In this document: positions 36,544 through 48,300 of the stretch, one piece after another | How the letters are laid out: each line of letters starts with the position of its first letter | Numbering within the stretch: position 1 is the stretch's first letter | From: Phyllostachys edulis | Lineage: Eukaryota > Streptophyta > Magnoliopsida > Poales > Poaceae | DNA length: 64,000 nt | Assembly (NCBI GenBank): GCA_036346405.1 | Contig: CM070568.1 | Coordinates: 34,754,820-34,818,819, forward strand | Direction of reading: 5' to 3' | Notes under the pieces: model-generated | The model's input: the letters and a program-made list of their open reading frames with translations, nothing else | What the model was told of the DNA's origin: nothing | Database searches by the model: none | Position numbers and translations under genes: made by a program

Positions 36544-37250
36544 TGACGAGGATTAAAACATCTGTGTATTAATTTAATACATAAAAGACCATACGTCTTC
36601 ATGGTCGTAATCCCTATATAACGACCTCCTTTGGTCGTGAGGATTCCAGAGGTTACACGATGGGTACCCTGGTCGGACAAGGCTTTGTGCCTAGGCTCCG
36701 ACCAGGTAGCTACTCGGAAAAGCTATGAACTGGTATTTCTTATCGTATGATGATTGGAACACGTGTTATATGTTCCAAACCGTGCGATGATATAATCCTG
36801 AGACACTGACAATTAACTACCCTACGGTTAAGCATCTCACATATAACCGCAAGGAAGTTAACACATTGTTAACTGCCTTACCGTTCCGACCAGTCGTAAC
36901 GTTTTACCAAGGACGCCTTCTCCAGAAGTAACTGTCACCTCTTCAGGAGTTATTTAAGGGTGGAGCACAGAAGACGAAGGGACGGGACAAGAGACAGAAA
37001 AAAACAAGAGAAGACAAACACAGAAGCCTAAGCGGTGGAATTAGAAGCAAGACAGTCAGTCTTAGACTTAGAGTCTAAGCCTGATTACTTAGTTAGATAT
37101 TCCTCACATTCAGTGTATTTAGGGTAGTGCCTAGTCAGGTCTTGTAAATCCGGTTCATATCAATAAAGAGCGGCCCCCCATTCCATCCCAGGAGATTTCA
37201 CGTCATTTTCCTCTTTCATTTTCATAAGATTGGTGATTCGATCGTCGATA
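36544..37250 (+). repeat. 3' LTR of the gypsy element
   Basis: Starts TGACGAGGATTAAAAC right after a purine-rich gttcgggggctagc tract; ends GTCGATA, then gtacc. Contains the full U3 that is shortened in the 5' copy. Confidence 0.9.
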
Positions 37251-37255
37251 GTACC

Positions 37256-40200
37256 CATGGATGTGGACAGCCCAACAGTAGCCCCCCCATCACACCTTCT
37301 TTGGACATCGCAGCGGCATCAGCTATAGTTGCCGAAGAAGAGAAGATGGATATGGAGCAGATTCAGATAGAAGTTTCTTCATACTTCGCTGATTCGATCT
37401 AGTGCACGCATTGCACTTAGATTTTTATAGTCATTTGTAGTTTATGGTTGTAATAGAACATTAAATTATTGAATAATGGTTGTAAGCTCTAGGAGAACAA
37501 AACATTAAATTCTTATGATGAGTCCTGCAAGATTTTTTTTCGTATTAATAATAGCAAGTTATGTTCTGTTTTGGAGTATTTTATTTATGTGTGGATTGCT
37601 TCCTACCCCATATTAATAAATACTTTATATATCAGAACGCGTGTGGCGCCCTATGGAGAAAGTGTGCTTAGCGGATAGCGGCACAACGAATACCATCTTA
37701 AAATGGACAATTTTTTTTGAGTCAATCAGTAAGAATACTAGTAGTCTTACGACAATCGCAGGCAGTGATACTTGTATAATAGACTCAGGGAGAGCCACAA
37801 TTATACTTCCGATGGGTACAACATTTATCATTGAAAAAACCTTATTGTACCTATAATCGACTAGAACTCTCTTAAGTTTTAAAGATATTCACGCTAACAG
37901 TCTCCATGTAGAGACTGAGGAAGAGTAAGGTAAAGAATACCTGCTCGTTACAAAGTGCAAAGGAAATAGAAAAAAGGTATTAGAACGACTTCCTTCATAT
38001 GAATCTGGGCTATATTACACTAATAGTAAGACACATGTAGCCTATACTATCTTGAAAACCACTTTTAGAAGCTCTGGACTTTTCTGTCTCTAGCATGATA
38101 GATTAGACCACCCCGGTCTTAGGATGATGAGAAATATAATTACCAATTCTTAGGGACATAATATCAATGTAAAGAATTTCTCGAATCAAGAAGATTTTGT
38201 GTGTCCAACATGTGTCACCGAGAAATTAATTACTAGACCTTCTATTCTGAAAGTGAAGGATGAAACTCCTGCATTCCTGGACTGTATCCGAGGAGACATT
38301 TGCGGTCCTATACAGCCCCTATCATGGCCATTTAGGTATTTTATGGTGCTCATCGATGCTTCCTCAAAATGATCGTACGTATGTTTATTGTCTATGGAAA
38401 ACCACACTTTTACAAAGCTGATCTCGTAGATAATTAAAATTAAGAATAATTTCTCTGATCATCATGTGAAGTCCATCAGAATGGACAATGCTGGAGAATT
38501 TACTTCAAAGGTATTTGATGGTTATTGCATGGCAATGGGAATTACCGTTGAGCATTCGTACCGCATGTCCACACCCAGAATGGACTAGTAGAGGCATTAA
38601 TTAAAAGAATTAAATTTATTGTCTGGCCATTTTTGCTGAATTGTAATTTACCAACTACATGTTGGGGCACGCAATCCTACACGCAGCAACAATCATCAAT
38701 TTTAGACCATCGGCATATAACATTCATTCACCTATGCAACTAGCGCAAGGGTCAGCACCGAAAATTTCTCATCTCTGCAGGTTTGGGTGCAAGGTTTATG
38801 TACCTATACCACCACCGCAATGAACTGCAATGATCCCTCTCCGAAAGTCTGGGATATACGTTGGTTATGAGACAACATCCATAATCAGGTATTTGGACCC
38901 TATGTCTGGAGATTTGCATACAGCCTGCTTTGCTGATATCATATTTGATGAGGATAGTTTCCCGTCATTAGGGGGGAGGAAATCAACCTCTTGATGAAAA
39001 ATGTTGGGAAATATCGTGGCAAGCCACGGGAATCCATGCACATGACCCGCACACTAGTGAAGCAAATAGAGAAGTCCAGAAGATAATTGATTTGCAAGCA
39101 TTAGTGAATCAACTGCCAAACCACTTTAATGATTTGAAGAGTGTGACCAAGTCGCATGTGCTGCACGCAATGCACTGGAGAGGGTTGAAATACTAAAGAA
39201 AATTGAAGGTATCTCTAATCCAGTCTAGAGACCTCAGAATAAAAGGACGAGAACTCCGGCCACTCGAATCCCAAGCAACCGGGGACGCCTGGTGAAGAAG
39301 GATAAGAATGACTTGACACAGCCGATCACTGAAGTTCCTCAGAATAAGAAGGGGAGCCAATTAAGACCTGGCACTGGTATAGAACCTTAAGTAAAAGGCA
39401 TACCGGATTTGAATATTCCCACGGATGGATACATTAGCATGGATGTGTGTGCACACATCAGAGCTAAAAAACTAAAGGGACTTGCCCCCACAATTGGAAG
39501 CAGTGGCAAGCGAGTAGAAGCATTAGAAGAATCGCCCCGTGAAGAAATAGCTATAAATTATATGACCATGGGAGAATCTATGAATAGAATGACAGCCAAT
39601 GATGACATTTATTTTGCAAAGAAAATTGCCACAATCATCGATCTTGATCCAGAGCCTGCATCGCTCGCTGAATGTGAGAAAAGATTAGATTAGAAAGATT
39701 GGAAAAAGGCAATATAAGCATAATTATTATCTCTGAATAAAAGAGAGGTGTTTGGGCCTGTAAGCCGCACACCTCCCCATGTGCACCCGTAGGGCATAAG
39801 TGGGTATTTGTTCGAAAGAGAAATGAAAATAATGAAGTTGTAAGACATAAAGCAAGACTTGTTGCACAAGGTTTCACTCAAAGATCAGGAATTGATTATG
39901 AAGAAACCTATTCCTCGGTCATGGGCGGAGCTACCTTTAGATATTTAATTTCAATGATAGTAAACCTGAATTTAGAAATGAAATTGATGGATGTGGTAAC
40001 TGCATACCTTTATGGAAACTTGGATTCGGACATCTATATGAAGGTACCTGAAGGTATCCCTGTCCCAAACCAAGACAGAGTAAATAGAAATCTGTACAGT
40101 GTACAACTCAGAAAGTCACTGTATGGACTGAAGCAATTAGGCAGAATGTGGTATAATCGCTTAAGCGACTTTATCTACAAGAAAGGCTACACGAACAATG

Positions 40201-41293
40201 AGAATTGTCCCTGTGTATTTATACGACGATCCCAGGATGGATTTTGTATAATCTCACTGTTTGTAGATGATCTGAATATCATCGGAACCCTGGAAGATAT
40301 TAAAAAAGCAAGCTCTTACCTAGAGTCGGAGTTTGGAATGAAAGATTTGGGTAAAACCAAATATTACCTAGGCTTACAGCTTGAGCATGCCCCTGAAGGG
40401 ATTTTAGTGCATCAGTCAACCTACACTCAGAAGGTGTTAGAAAAGTTCAGTTTTGAAAAGGCATATCCTTCGAAAGTGACGATGGTCGGAAAATCCTTGC
40501 AGCAAGACAAAGACCCGTATAGACCGAAAGAAGAGGGGGTGGGGGAGTCCTGAGACCAAAATTCCTGTACTTGAGCACAGTAGGAACACTCATGTATTTA
40601 GCAAACTGTACTAGACCGGACATTGCATTTGTCGTGAGCCTACTAGCAAGGTATAACGCAGAACCCACCAAAAGGTATTGGTGGGGAATAAATGACATCT
40701 TCCGATACCTCCAATGAAGCAAAGATCTCGGTCTATTCTACAGGAAGAACAAAGACCTAACTATGACTGGCTACGCAAATACCGGGTACCTGTCAGACCC
40801 GCATACAGCTAAGTCACAAACAGACTATGTATTCCTATGTGGTGGAACTGCAATTTCATGGAAATCGTCTAAGGAAAGTCTTGTATCAATTTCGACGAAC
40901 CACTCGAAAATTATAGCACTGTACGAGGCCTCGCGAGAATGTTCTTGGTTTCGGCGGATGATTCACCACATCCAGCAGTCGTGTAGATTGAATACCGCGC
41001 AAACCCCTACTATTATCTATGAAGATAATGCAGCTTGTGTTGCACAAGTGTAGATGAGTTATATGAAGAGTCCACTCATAAAGCATATCAACCCCAAGTT
41101 CTTCTATGCTCATGAATTGCAAAGGATGGACGAAATTAAAGTACTGCATACTAAGTCATGTAAAAATCCTGCATATTTATTCACTAAGTCACTTCCAGCG
41201 TCTAGCTTTGAAAGATGCATCCGTGGAATTGGAATGATGAGACTTAGAAAAATGCAGAATTCAAGGGCAGAACCTTTACGAACTCTTTATTAA
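37256..41293 (+). pseudogene. pol of the outer copia element: protease, integrase, RT, RNase H
   Basis: Protease LADSGTTNTI at about 37665-37695. Gag-pre-integrase near 38100 (HDRLDHPGLRMM). Integrase core about 38290-38600 (LIDASSK, then RMDNAGEFTSKVFDGYC). RT from about 39790 to 40553 with LVAQGFTQRSGIDYEETYS, DVVTAYLYGNLDSDIYMKVP and catalytic FVDDL near 40259. RNase H about 40760-41260 (GYANTGYLSDP, then EDNAACV). The RT stretch 39921-40553 is open for 210 aa; elsewhere many stops. Confidence 0.85.
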
Positions 41294-41535
41294 AGCTTGA
41301 TCGTGAAGATCGAGTATCCAAAGAATAAATCCTGGAGATTAAATGAAATTGGGTGGATTGTACTCTTTTCCCTTGACGAGTTTTCCTGAAGTTTCTCGGC
41401 CTAAGGTTTTTAATGAGGCAATTCGTGCAGCACAGCAGAACGTGTTTTATGTATTCTTTCTCTAAATTTTTCCTACTGTGTTTTTCTGGAGTTTTGATGA
41501 GACATGAACATGTCGGATGAGTGCCCAAAGAGGAG

Positions 41536-41792
41536 TGTTAAAAAAACCGGGCCCAGGCCGGTAGCCCTGGCCCATGATGGCATCCGCATCCATCCAATAG
41601 CCTATATAAATGAGGGGAACCCAACCATTGTATAATGTTTTATAGAAGATCAATAAAGAGAAGCCAGAAGTCTCCTCATATCTCCGTGTTCAATCTACTA
41701 TTATGTTCTTGTGTTTTTGCATTGTTCTAACCATTGAGTTTGTCTACGAGGTAATTGCTCAGACTGGACTCGCTAGCGACGGTTTCTCAGCA
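41536..41792 (+). repeat. 3' LTR of the outer copia element
   Basis: Follows the purine tract aaagaggag. Starts TGTTAAAA and ends CTCAGCA, followed by the gatcc duplication. 257 bp. Confidence 0.7.
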
Positions 41793-41797
41793 GATCC

Positions 41798-42290
41798 CAT
41801 GAGCAATCTCTTCTGATTTCTTGCCTTCGAATTTGAATGGTTTTCTTTTAGGGAGCGACTAGCGCTTGGACGTACGAATTGTATGCTCCGATGCAACAAA
41901 AAGGAAGAACGTGTGTAATATTTTTTTAACGGTCACAACAAAAAAAACTTGATGCAACATATCAAAAAAGAGGATGCAACATCTCGGAATTCGTATGCAA
42001 CATTTCAAAAGAAGAGGAACATCTCAAAAATCTCATTATCAAAACAAAAAGAGGAAACATCTGGAAAAGAGCTGCAACAAAAAGTTTACTCTTGTGCAAC
42101 AAATCAACCACTCCGTTGCAACAAAAAAACCCTCTTGCTGCAACATTTGATGCAACAAAACATCACAACAATAAAAAAACGCTCCGTGCAACCTTTCAAA
42201 CCAATTGTTGCAACATAAAAAAATTGAAGCTTCGGAGTCCTAATTTGTGAAGCTTCAGAGTCCTAATTTGGACGAGTGAGAAAATGGTGG
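41798..42290. repeat. Low-complexity region with recurrent tgcaaca motifs
   Basis: The motif tgcaaca, with small variants and a/t-rich spacers, recurs more than ten times between 41890 and 42220. A 21-bp unit with aagcttcggagtcctaatttg is duplicated in tandem at about 42228-42271. No gene. Confidence 0.5.
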
Positions 42291-42314
42291 CCATGAAGTC
42301 ACTAACCGGCCATG

Positions 42315-42700
42315 AAGCCTGCCGTGCGCGACTTCCTCGCCTTCCACTGCATCGACCGCGCCGCCTATGAGTGCCTGCTCTCGCTCGTCGCCGATTGCTA
42401 GCCCGCCCGCGAGACCGTCACGCTCCTCTTGTGGCTCCACCACAGCGCCAACGTCGACGCCATGGCTCGCGTCCGCACCCTGGCCGCCGCTGCGCAACTC
42501 ATTTCTGAGGCCCACTCCGTCCTCCACAACGGCGCCTGCTTGCCAAAACATGGCGCCAAGACACCGCTCATCTCGTCCATGTGCGGCGTCGGAGAGGGGC
42601 ACCGTCGACGTCCGCCGGTTCTTCAAGCTTATCCCGGATGCCACTCCACCGCAGATGTTTTTTTTTGTGGATTGGGAGGTGAAGCATCCGATGTAACTGG
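42315..42700 (+). pseudogene. GC-rich gene fragment, family not recognised
   Basis: The plus strand reads KPAVRDFLAFHCIDRAAYEC followed by LLSLVADC, a stop at 42400, then PARETVTLLLWLHHS and ARVRTLAAAAQLISEAHSVL. The amphipathic, Leu/Ala-rich, GC3-high style is like a real grass exon, but it has no start-to-stop frame and no neighbours of its own. It probably is a captured fragment carried by a transposon. The longer minus-strand frame over the same bases is a shadow. Confidence 0.4.
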
Positions 42701-43214
42701 GTGTGAGCTTGCAAGTGGACTTTGGCAATATAAAAATTTCGTGTCCGTAACGCATTGTGAACGAATCAGTGGGCGACCATCCGAGCGTAACATGTCCTAT
42801 CGGATGTGAGCCCCATATAATTATCCTTTCTTTTATCTTCAAGTCCTCCCCTCCTTGAAAACGTGTAGTACAGTGCATGAACTGCTCTCCTGGTCGCTCA
42901 AAAAGAAAATAGCCTCGGGTTGCTCGAATTTTCATCGTCGCATAAATAGGAGGCCAACTCGGGCAGGTAGCTTGCACCCGAATCCAATGCATGCCTCGTT
43001 TATAGGAAATCAATGGGACTTTGATGCGATTTACATGCATGCAGGTAAGAGGCCTCCAGAAGAAAATGCGATGAGGCACCTCACCAGCCGTTAATTCGGT
43101 TGATCGACGAGGAATCAACAGCTGATGATGAGAACCTCACAGTGAGACCCTCCACTATCAAATTTACTTTCAAGGCCTCCAACATATGAAAACTAGCTGA
43201 CACCTGTTTTTTTT

Positions 43215-43485
43215 TATAAGGTGTATTTTGGCTAGGCACGGGGATTAAGGAGGTTATAAAACCAAGAGAAAGATATGAGGAAATGATCATGTTACCCATG
43301 ATATAAATACTTTGAAAATATGAGAGAGAATGGTTTCTGAGAGAATTACTTATAAATGCAAGAGAGAGATGATGTGATAAATAAGGGTAGACAAGAAAAA
43401 ACATTAACAAATTCGGATGCATGCCTTATTATTTTAAAGCAAAATGCAAAAACTACACGTCTTACGTTTTAAAACGGAGGGAGTA
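43215..43485. mobile_element. Stowaway-like MITE (right end clear)
   Basis: Ends cttacgttttaaaacggagggag followed by ta, which is the classic Stowaway terminus. The left end is not clean, so it may be truncated. AT-rich interior. Confidence 0.45.
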
Positions 43486-43789
43486 TTTTCTAGCGCATGC
43501 AGATTTGTTTTCCGTGGACTATTTAGGCCTTGGATGGCATGCGTACAGCTCCTTGATTCCCCATCGGTTGGAATACATGCACAATTGTTTTGTCCACTGA
43601 TTTCACTAGCATGCTGTATGCATGCATGCGCATTCTCTTCTTTCTTCTTTGAAAATTCTGAAATTAATTCATACGAAATAATTTGTACACGGGAATTAAG
43701 TTCAGTAGTAGGTTAGTAGTCGTGGCCACATCAAAAGACGTTGTTCCGCCTCAGCTCTGTAAGGCTCGACCTGCATGTGACCATCTCAC

Positions 43790-44046
43790 CAGGGGTGAAA
43801 CTAGAATGAAAATAATCAGGGTTCACCATTTCACCATACATATAACAATATATATAATTTTCTAGCAACGCTGTACTAGTAATTTATGCAGCAAAAGACT
43901 ACAAGAGACCGGAGGTTGAATTGAACCGAGGTGCACAGCTTTTAAGTTAAGGGGTGCACGCATAGTATATACATGATAATATCTGTTATTTTTTTTGGGA
44001 CCCGATGTCCTGTGACACCGGATGGATTCAATTGGTTCCACCCCTA
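43790..44046. mobile_element. hAT-type MITE in the displaced gene tail
   Basis: Termini CAGGGGTGAAACTAG and, inward from the right, TAGGGGTGGAACCAAT. Flanks are catctcac (43782-43789) and cagctcac (44047-44054), an 8-bp duplication with one mismatch. Confidence 0.65.
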
Positions 44047-44143
44047 CAGCTCACTAAGGTTGTCTGAAACTCCAATGTAGATGAGGATGACTGCTATTGC
44101 AAAGTGGTTTGGAGTAACCGTAGGGCTTAGCATACCATACAAC

Positions 44144-44426
44144 TAGACCTATTCAAGGACGCCCCGGCCCGTCGGCCCGAGCCCGATCTTATCTGAGCCG
44201 GGCTTGTGACTGCAACTCCGGCCCGAAGGCCCCATGAAAACAATTTAAAAAATAAAAATCTATTTTTAAATTCTAGAAATGAATTAAATATTACTTTTTT
44301 ATTTCAAAAAAGATTAAAATAATATTTTTAAATAAAAAAGCAATTTTCGGGCTTTCTCGGGCCTACCCGTTTAAGACCGGACTTTTCAAACCCAGCTGAA
44401 GCCGGTCTGGCGTTTGAACAGCTCTA
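44144..44426. mobile_element. hAT-type MITE in the displaced 3' UTR
   Basis: Exact 8-bp duplication catacaac (44136-44143, 44427-44434). Termini TAGACCTATTCAAGG and, inward from the right, TAGAGCTGTTCAAACG. Copy 1 has the uninterrupted site near 4880. Subterminal cgggctt/ggccc repeats. Confidence 0.85.
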
Positions 44427-45143
44427 CATACAACACACTGCGTTGTCAATGAGCTGCTTGTGTGCCGTCTATGCACCAAAGCTAAAAAAGGTATTTCTGA
44501 AAACCAGTTCTGCTAGGGAGATCAGGAGATGTATATACGCTATGCACTTATGATATTACCCCATGCATGAATGGCTGCTGTTGTTTAGGCTAAATTCCTT
44601 ACCGCTAATCTACAACTGATATGCATTTGTACTTGCTTGAATTGTGGATGCTTTTACAATTCTGTGTAAACTGTGAGAACTTCAGGATGTTTGTGTGTGT
44701 GTGTGTGCTTGGTTTGTAAAAGAGAGACAAATGATCAGGTACTATATACCATCTCTTCAAATTGGGAGTGTCTCATTAGAGAGGGTAAAAATGCTCTACT
44801 GCACATTGAAATCTGGGAGTGTCTTCAGGATGGTTTTTTTTTTTTGATGGCTGGATGATTGACCATGCCACAATTCTGTCGTGGAATTTGCTTTGATTTA
44901 ATTTACCACGTGTGTACAAAATGAAATCCCATACGAATTTCGAAGGAAATGTAATGCCTACCAAGCTTGTCAGGATGATCCTGCGCAGGATTACCTTTGT
45001 GCTGGATCGGGATTGTAAGATTTAATTATGATGGCTCGAGGGCCTGAACTCTGAACAACTACTCTGTATTAGCCTACTTAATTTAGAACTTCCATGGCTC
45101 CGTAGGATCAAGGCCTCGTAGGTCAGCCCGTGCTAGGCCTAAT

Positions 45144-45307
45144 TGGGCTTAGGCGGGCCTGATGGACCGGTCGGAAAGACCAAAACGTGGCGAGGAATAA
45201 GATGGACCCCACCGGACAGAGAACGAGAACCCATTAGGCATTAGCTTCTTCCTGAGTATTTGGTTGGGCCTGGCTTGGGCACACTCCTCCTCCTCTTCGG
45301 TTGGGCC
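45144..45307 (+). promoter_or_regulatory. Site II-type promoter motifs of the prefoldin gene
   Basis: TGGGCT at 45144 and TGGGCC at 45265 and 45302 precede the ATG at 45348. Clusters of TGGGCY (site II, TCP-bound) are typical of housekeeping genes in plants. No TATA box is visible, which fits that class. Confidence 0.5.
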
Positions 45308-45347
45308 TTCTCTCCTCCTCGCTCTCTCGCTCTCGCTTTGCTCTCTC

Positions 45348-48300
45348 ATGGCGGCGGCCACCTCCTCGGCGGCGGCGGGAGTGGCGGAGCGGCGGGGAAT
45401 CCCGGCGGCGGCCTTCGTCGAGGACGTCGAGACCTACCTCCGCCAGGCCGGGCTCGACGTCAACTCCGCCCTCGCCTTCCTCCAAGAAAGGTAGCTGCTC
45501 TCCTCTCCCCCTCCCCCACGTCCTCCCTTCTCTCCCTCTCAAAGCACCTGCCTGCTTTTGGGGTTCGTGCGGTGTTCCGCCGTTCCGGAACGCTGGTGTT
45601 GCTGCTGGAGAGGCGGATCCTTTGATTGGTCGGTCCCTATGGTGCTCACCACCTGTTTGGTGGATTGGCGAGCTGGTCGGGCATCGGCGTGCGCTTGATC
45701 CAGGAATCTTCTGGGCCGTGGGAGGTTTTGCGTTGTTCTGGAGGTCGTTGGGGTCCCTTACCCTTAGCTTGGATCTTTGATCTATCTCTGCAAGTTCCTC
45801 GCGGCGTTAGATCCTTTGGTTAGTAGGGGTCGGTGTTGCTTCCCGGCACTAATTCGGTTGGCAAACCAGCTCAAGGCTTGCTCTAGTCGTTAGAGGGATC
45901 GAATCGCCTGCTTTAGGGTTTTGGAGCTGCTGCTGGGCTTATGTGTGGCTCCTTTCCTTTGATTGGATCTCTGCAAGTTCCAGTCTCGATTGCCTAATTC
46001 AGTTAGCCCAATTGCATGGAGGCTAGGAGAGGTATATGGTTACATGGACATGTTAGCCTATTGGTTATTATTGGAGACACTAAGTATAAAGTGTAAATCC
46101 CTACTTCCGTGCAAACATGCAAACTCTGTCATGTGCTGTCCAGTCAATGCGAGGGAAGGTTATTGTCTATTCAATCATGGGACACAATTCGTTCCCATGT
46201 TGATTGAATAGCTCACGGTGAGAGTTTGCTTGTCTGCACTGAATTGAGGGTTCGCAATAGATATGCATCTAGTTATTACTCCGTTTACCTCTTTGCCCTG
46301 CAAAAATGAGACCTTTTCCATCCATGATATTTAAACTTGTCCTTCTAGACTAACTCTGTTAGTATTGTTCCCTTTTGGTGTGCACTATTATCTCATGCAT
46401 TTTGTTACATTTTTTTTAAAACAAACTGTGTGCGATATGCTGATACCAACCTGATTATCTTCACTGCACCGTCATATTTAGCTTAGTAAACGAAAATTGC
46501 TAAGTTTTCTTGTGAAAAACTGAAAAATGGCCAATCCATTTGTGGAAAATGTTAGGGGCAACTAGAACAGAGATAGTTGGCAATGATTCTTTATAATTTG
46601 TTTGTTTAAAAATATCCAGCAGATTCTAGCTAAATCTTATTTGTCTGTGAATGTGTACATTGTCACTTCTTGGTTCTTATTTGCTCACGCTTTATTCAGA
46701 GGAGAAATGTAACCCATCTTTTACCTTTTCGTTTAGGCTACAGCAGTACAAAATAGTGGAGATGAAACTTCTAGCACAACAAAGGGATCTTCAGGTGCTC
46801 ACACTTTTTGCTTAGATTTATGGAGGCCAGATAATATGAAGTACGACTTATATTTCATGATTAGTAAACTTAGTATTGCTTAGCATTATTATTGATCTAT
46901 GAGTGCAAATGTGATTAGGTATCGCATCTAATTCTTAGGAGATGTTCTTAAATCTTTGATCATATCTCACTGAAGTTCTTAATGTCTTAATAGAAATGCA
47001 ATTATGGTTGTTCGGTTCCACATCACAGCTGTTCCCTAGTTAATACAGATAATGTTTTCGAATCAGTATAAAAGTACTAAAATCATGGTTATCAAGTCGT
47101 CGACTAGTCGACAAGTCGCCGGAGGATGACCGACTGGAAGCGCCGACTCGACTTGCGCCGGCAAGTCGGGCGACTGGTTGACTAGTCGTCGACTTGCCGG
47201 TCAACTAGTCAACCAGTCGGAGGCAAGTCGGGCGACTGGGAGGTGGGGCCGGGTTGTCAGGGGCAGTGGCAAAGAGACAAGAGGGGGAGTGAGGGAGGGA
47301 GTGAGGGCAGTCGGGCTCAACTCACGCGTGAGCTCGGAGAGGGCCGAGAGGCGCAGCCGCAGCAGCGCAGCTCCCAGATCCGGGGTTCGCCGCTCCGCCG
47401 GCCAGCTCCCACCTCGCCGCCGGCCTTCGTCCTCCTTCGGTCCTTCCTCCGCGCCGCCGGTCTTCGCCTCACGTGTGAGCTCGGAGATCCGGGCTCCGAA
47501 ACCAGCTCCCACTGCACCATCGCCGGCCTTCGTCCTCCTTCCTCCTCCGCGCCGCTTGGCCGCAGCTTCCGCCGCCCAACGCCCAGGTGGAGGCGAGCTC
47601 GATGTGGCCGGCGGCGAGCTCCCTTTCCCTGTCGCCGTCGCCCTCCTCTGCTCCCTCTCGCTGTCGCCGTCGCCCTCCTCTGCTCCCTCTCGCCGCCGCC
47701 GTCGCCCTCCTCTGCGGGTGTGGGTGTGTGTGAGGCGGGGTGTGTGTGGCTGTGTGTGTGTGGGGGGGTGTGTGAGTGGTGGAGATGTGGAGTGCGTGGC
47801 TGTGTGTGACCGTGTGTGTGTGGTGTGATGTGCTGTGTGCGGTGTTGTGTGTGGCTGTGTGGTGGTGTGTGGTGTGTGGTGTTGTGTGTGTGATTGTGTG
47901 TTCTGGTATGTGAACAATGTCTGTCGACTAGTCGGTAAGTCGGTCACTAGCAGGGTAGTGTCGACTGACTGACTTAATAACCTTGACTAAAATATTGTTT
48001 ATGGAGTACTGCTGATTCGTTGTTAGCAGTTGTCTGAGGTGCTAGTGTTGTCATATATAACATTTTTGGCCTTCCATTCTTTACTACAGGCAAAAATTCC
48101 TGATATAGAGAAGTGCTTGGATATTGTTGCAACCTTACAAGCTAAAAAGGCCTTGGGTGAGGTTTGTATAATTCCTAAGTTCCATTTTTCAATCTTGTTT
48201 CTATTTTGTGCATGTAATGTCCCCCAACTTAATGCTCAAAATGAAGGTACGATTTTGTCCTAAATTTTCACATTTAATATCATGACAATTACTTTGTTGT

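Larger units (their letters stand above)
25417..37250 (+). mobile_element. Ty3-gypsy retrotransposon (Tat-like lineage) nested in the copia element
   Basis: It is flanked by exact gtacc (25412-25416, 37251-37255). LTRs are 574 and 707 bp; the 5' one lacks about 120 bp near its start. Order: LTR, primer-binding site, gag, protease, RT, RNase H, a second RNase H-like motif (WTMYFDGSL at about 30495), integrase, then a 3.9 kb 3' region with an antisense gene, then LTR. The second RNase H and the antisense gene are typical of the Tat branch of plant gypsy elements. gag-pol is full of stops. Removing it joins the copia flanks (…SLVVP/MDVDS…). Confidence 0.9.
22338..41792 (+). mobile_element. Ty1-copia retrotransposon interrupted by gypsy and hAT elements
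   Basis: The 3' LTR (41536-41792) starts TGTTAAAAAAACCGGG and ends CTCAGCA. The 5' copy (from 22338) starts TATTAAGAAATCGGG and aligns for about 175 bp. gatcc flanks both ends (22333-22337, 41793-41797). Excluding the inserts, the internal order is gag, zinc knuckle, protease, integrase, RT, RNase H, all on the plus strand. Many stops make it inactive. Without the gypsy (11.8 kb) and hAT (1.1 kb) inserts it is about 6.5 kb. Confidence 0.8.
43728..44640 (+). pseudogene. Second copy of the copia-derived gene: displaced end of exon 3 and 3' UTR
   Basis: 43728-43781 (catcaaaagacg, then cgcctcagctctgtaaggc) aligns with the last codons of copy 1 (4751-4785). 44055-44135 and 44435-44640 align with its 3' UTR up to about 5150, including the ttctgctagggagat and gcatgaatggctgctgtt segments. 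Two hAT MITEs interrupt it. It is 22 kb away from the rest of the exon. Confidence 0.7.

Noticed and set aside
39921..40553. 210-aa open copia RT as a functional gene
   Set aside because: Flanking integrase and RNase H are broken by stops, and the open stretch is only part of RT.
42255..43118. 287-aa minus-strand frame
   Set aside because: It joins a shadow of the GC-rich fragment with unrelated flanking DNA; the plus strand looks more coding-like, and no family matches.
45264..45347. Upstream in-frame ATG for prefoldin 3
   Set aside because: It would add a Ser/Leu-rich 28-residue leader not found in the family; the start at 45348 gives the usual length.
47201..47947. 248-aa minus-strand frame and 216-aa plus-strand frame in prefoldin intron 2
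   Set aside because: Low-complexity translation of the GC-rich and TG-rich core of the hAT element, with no domain.
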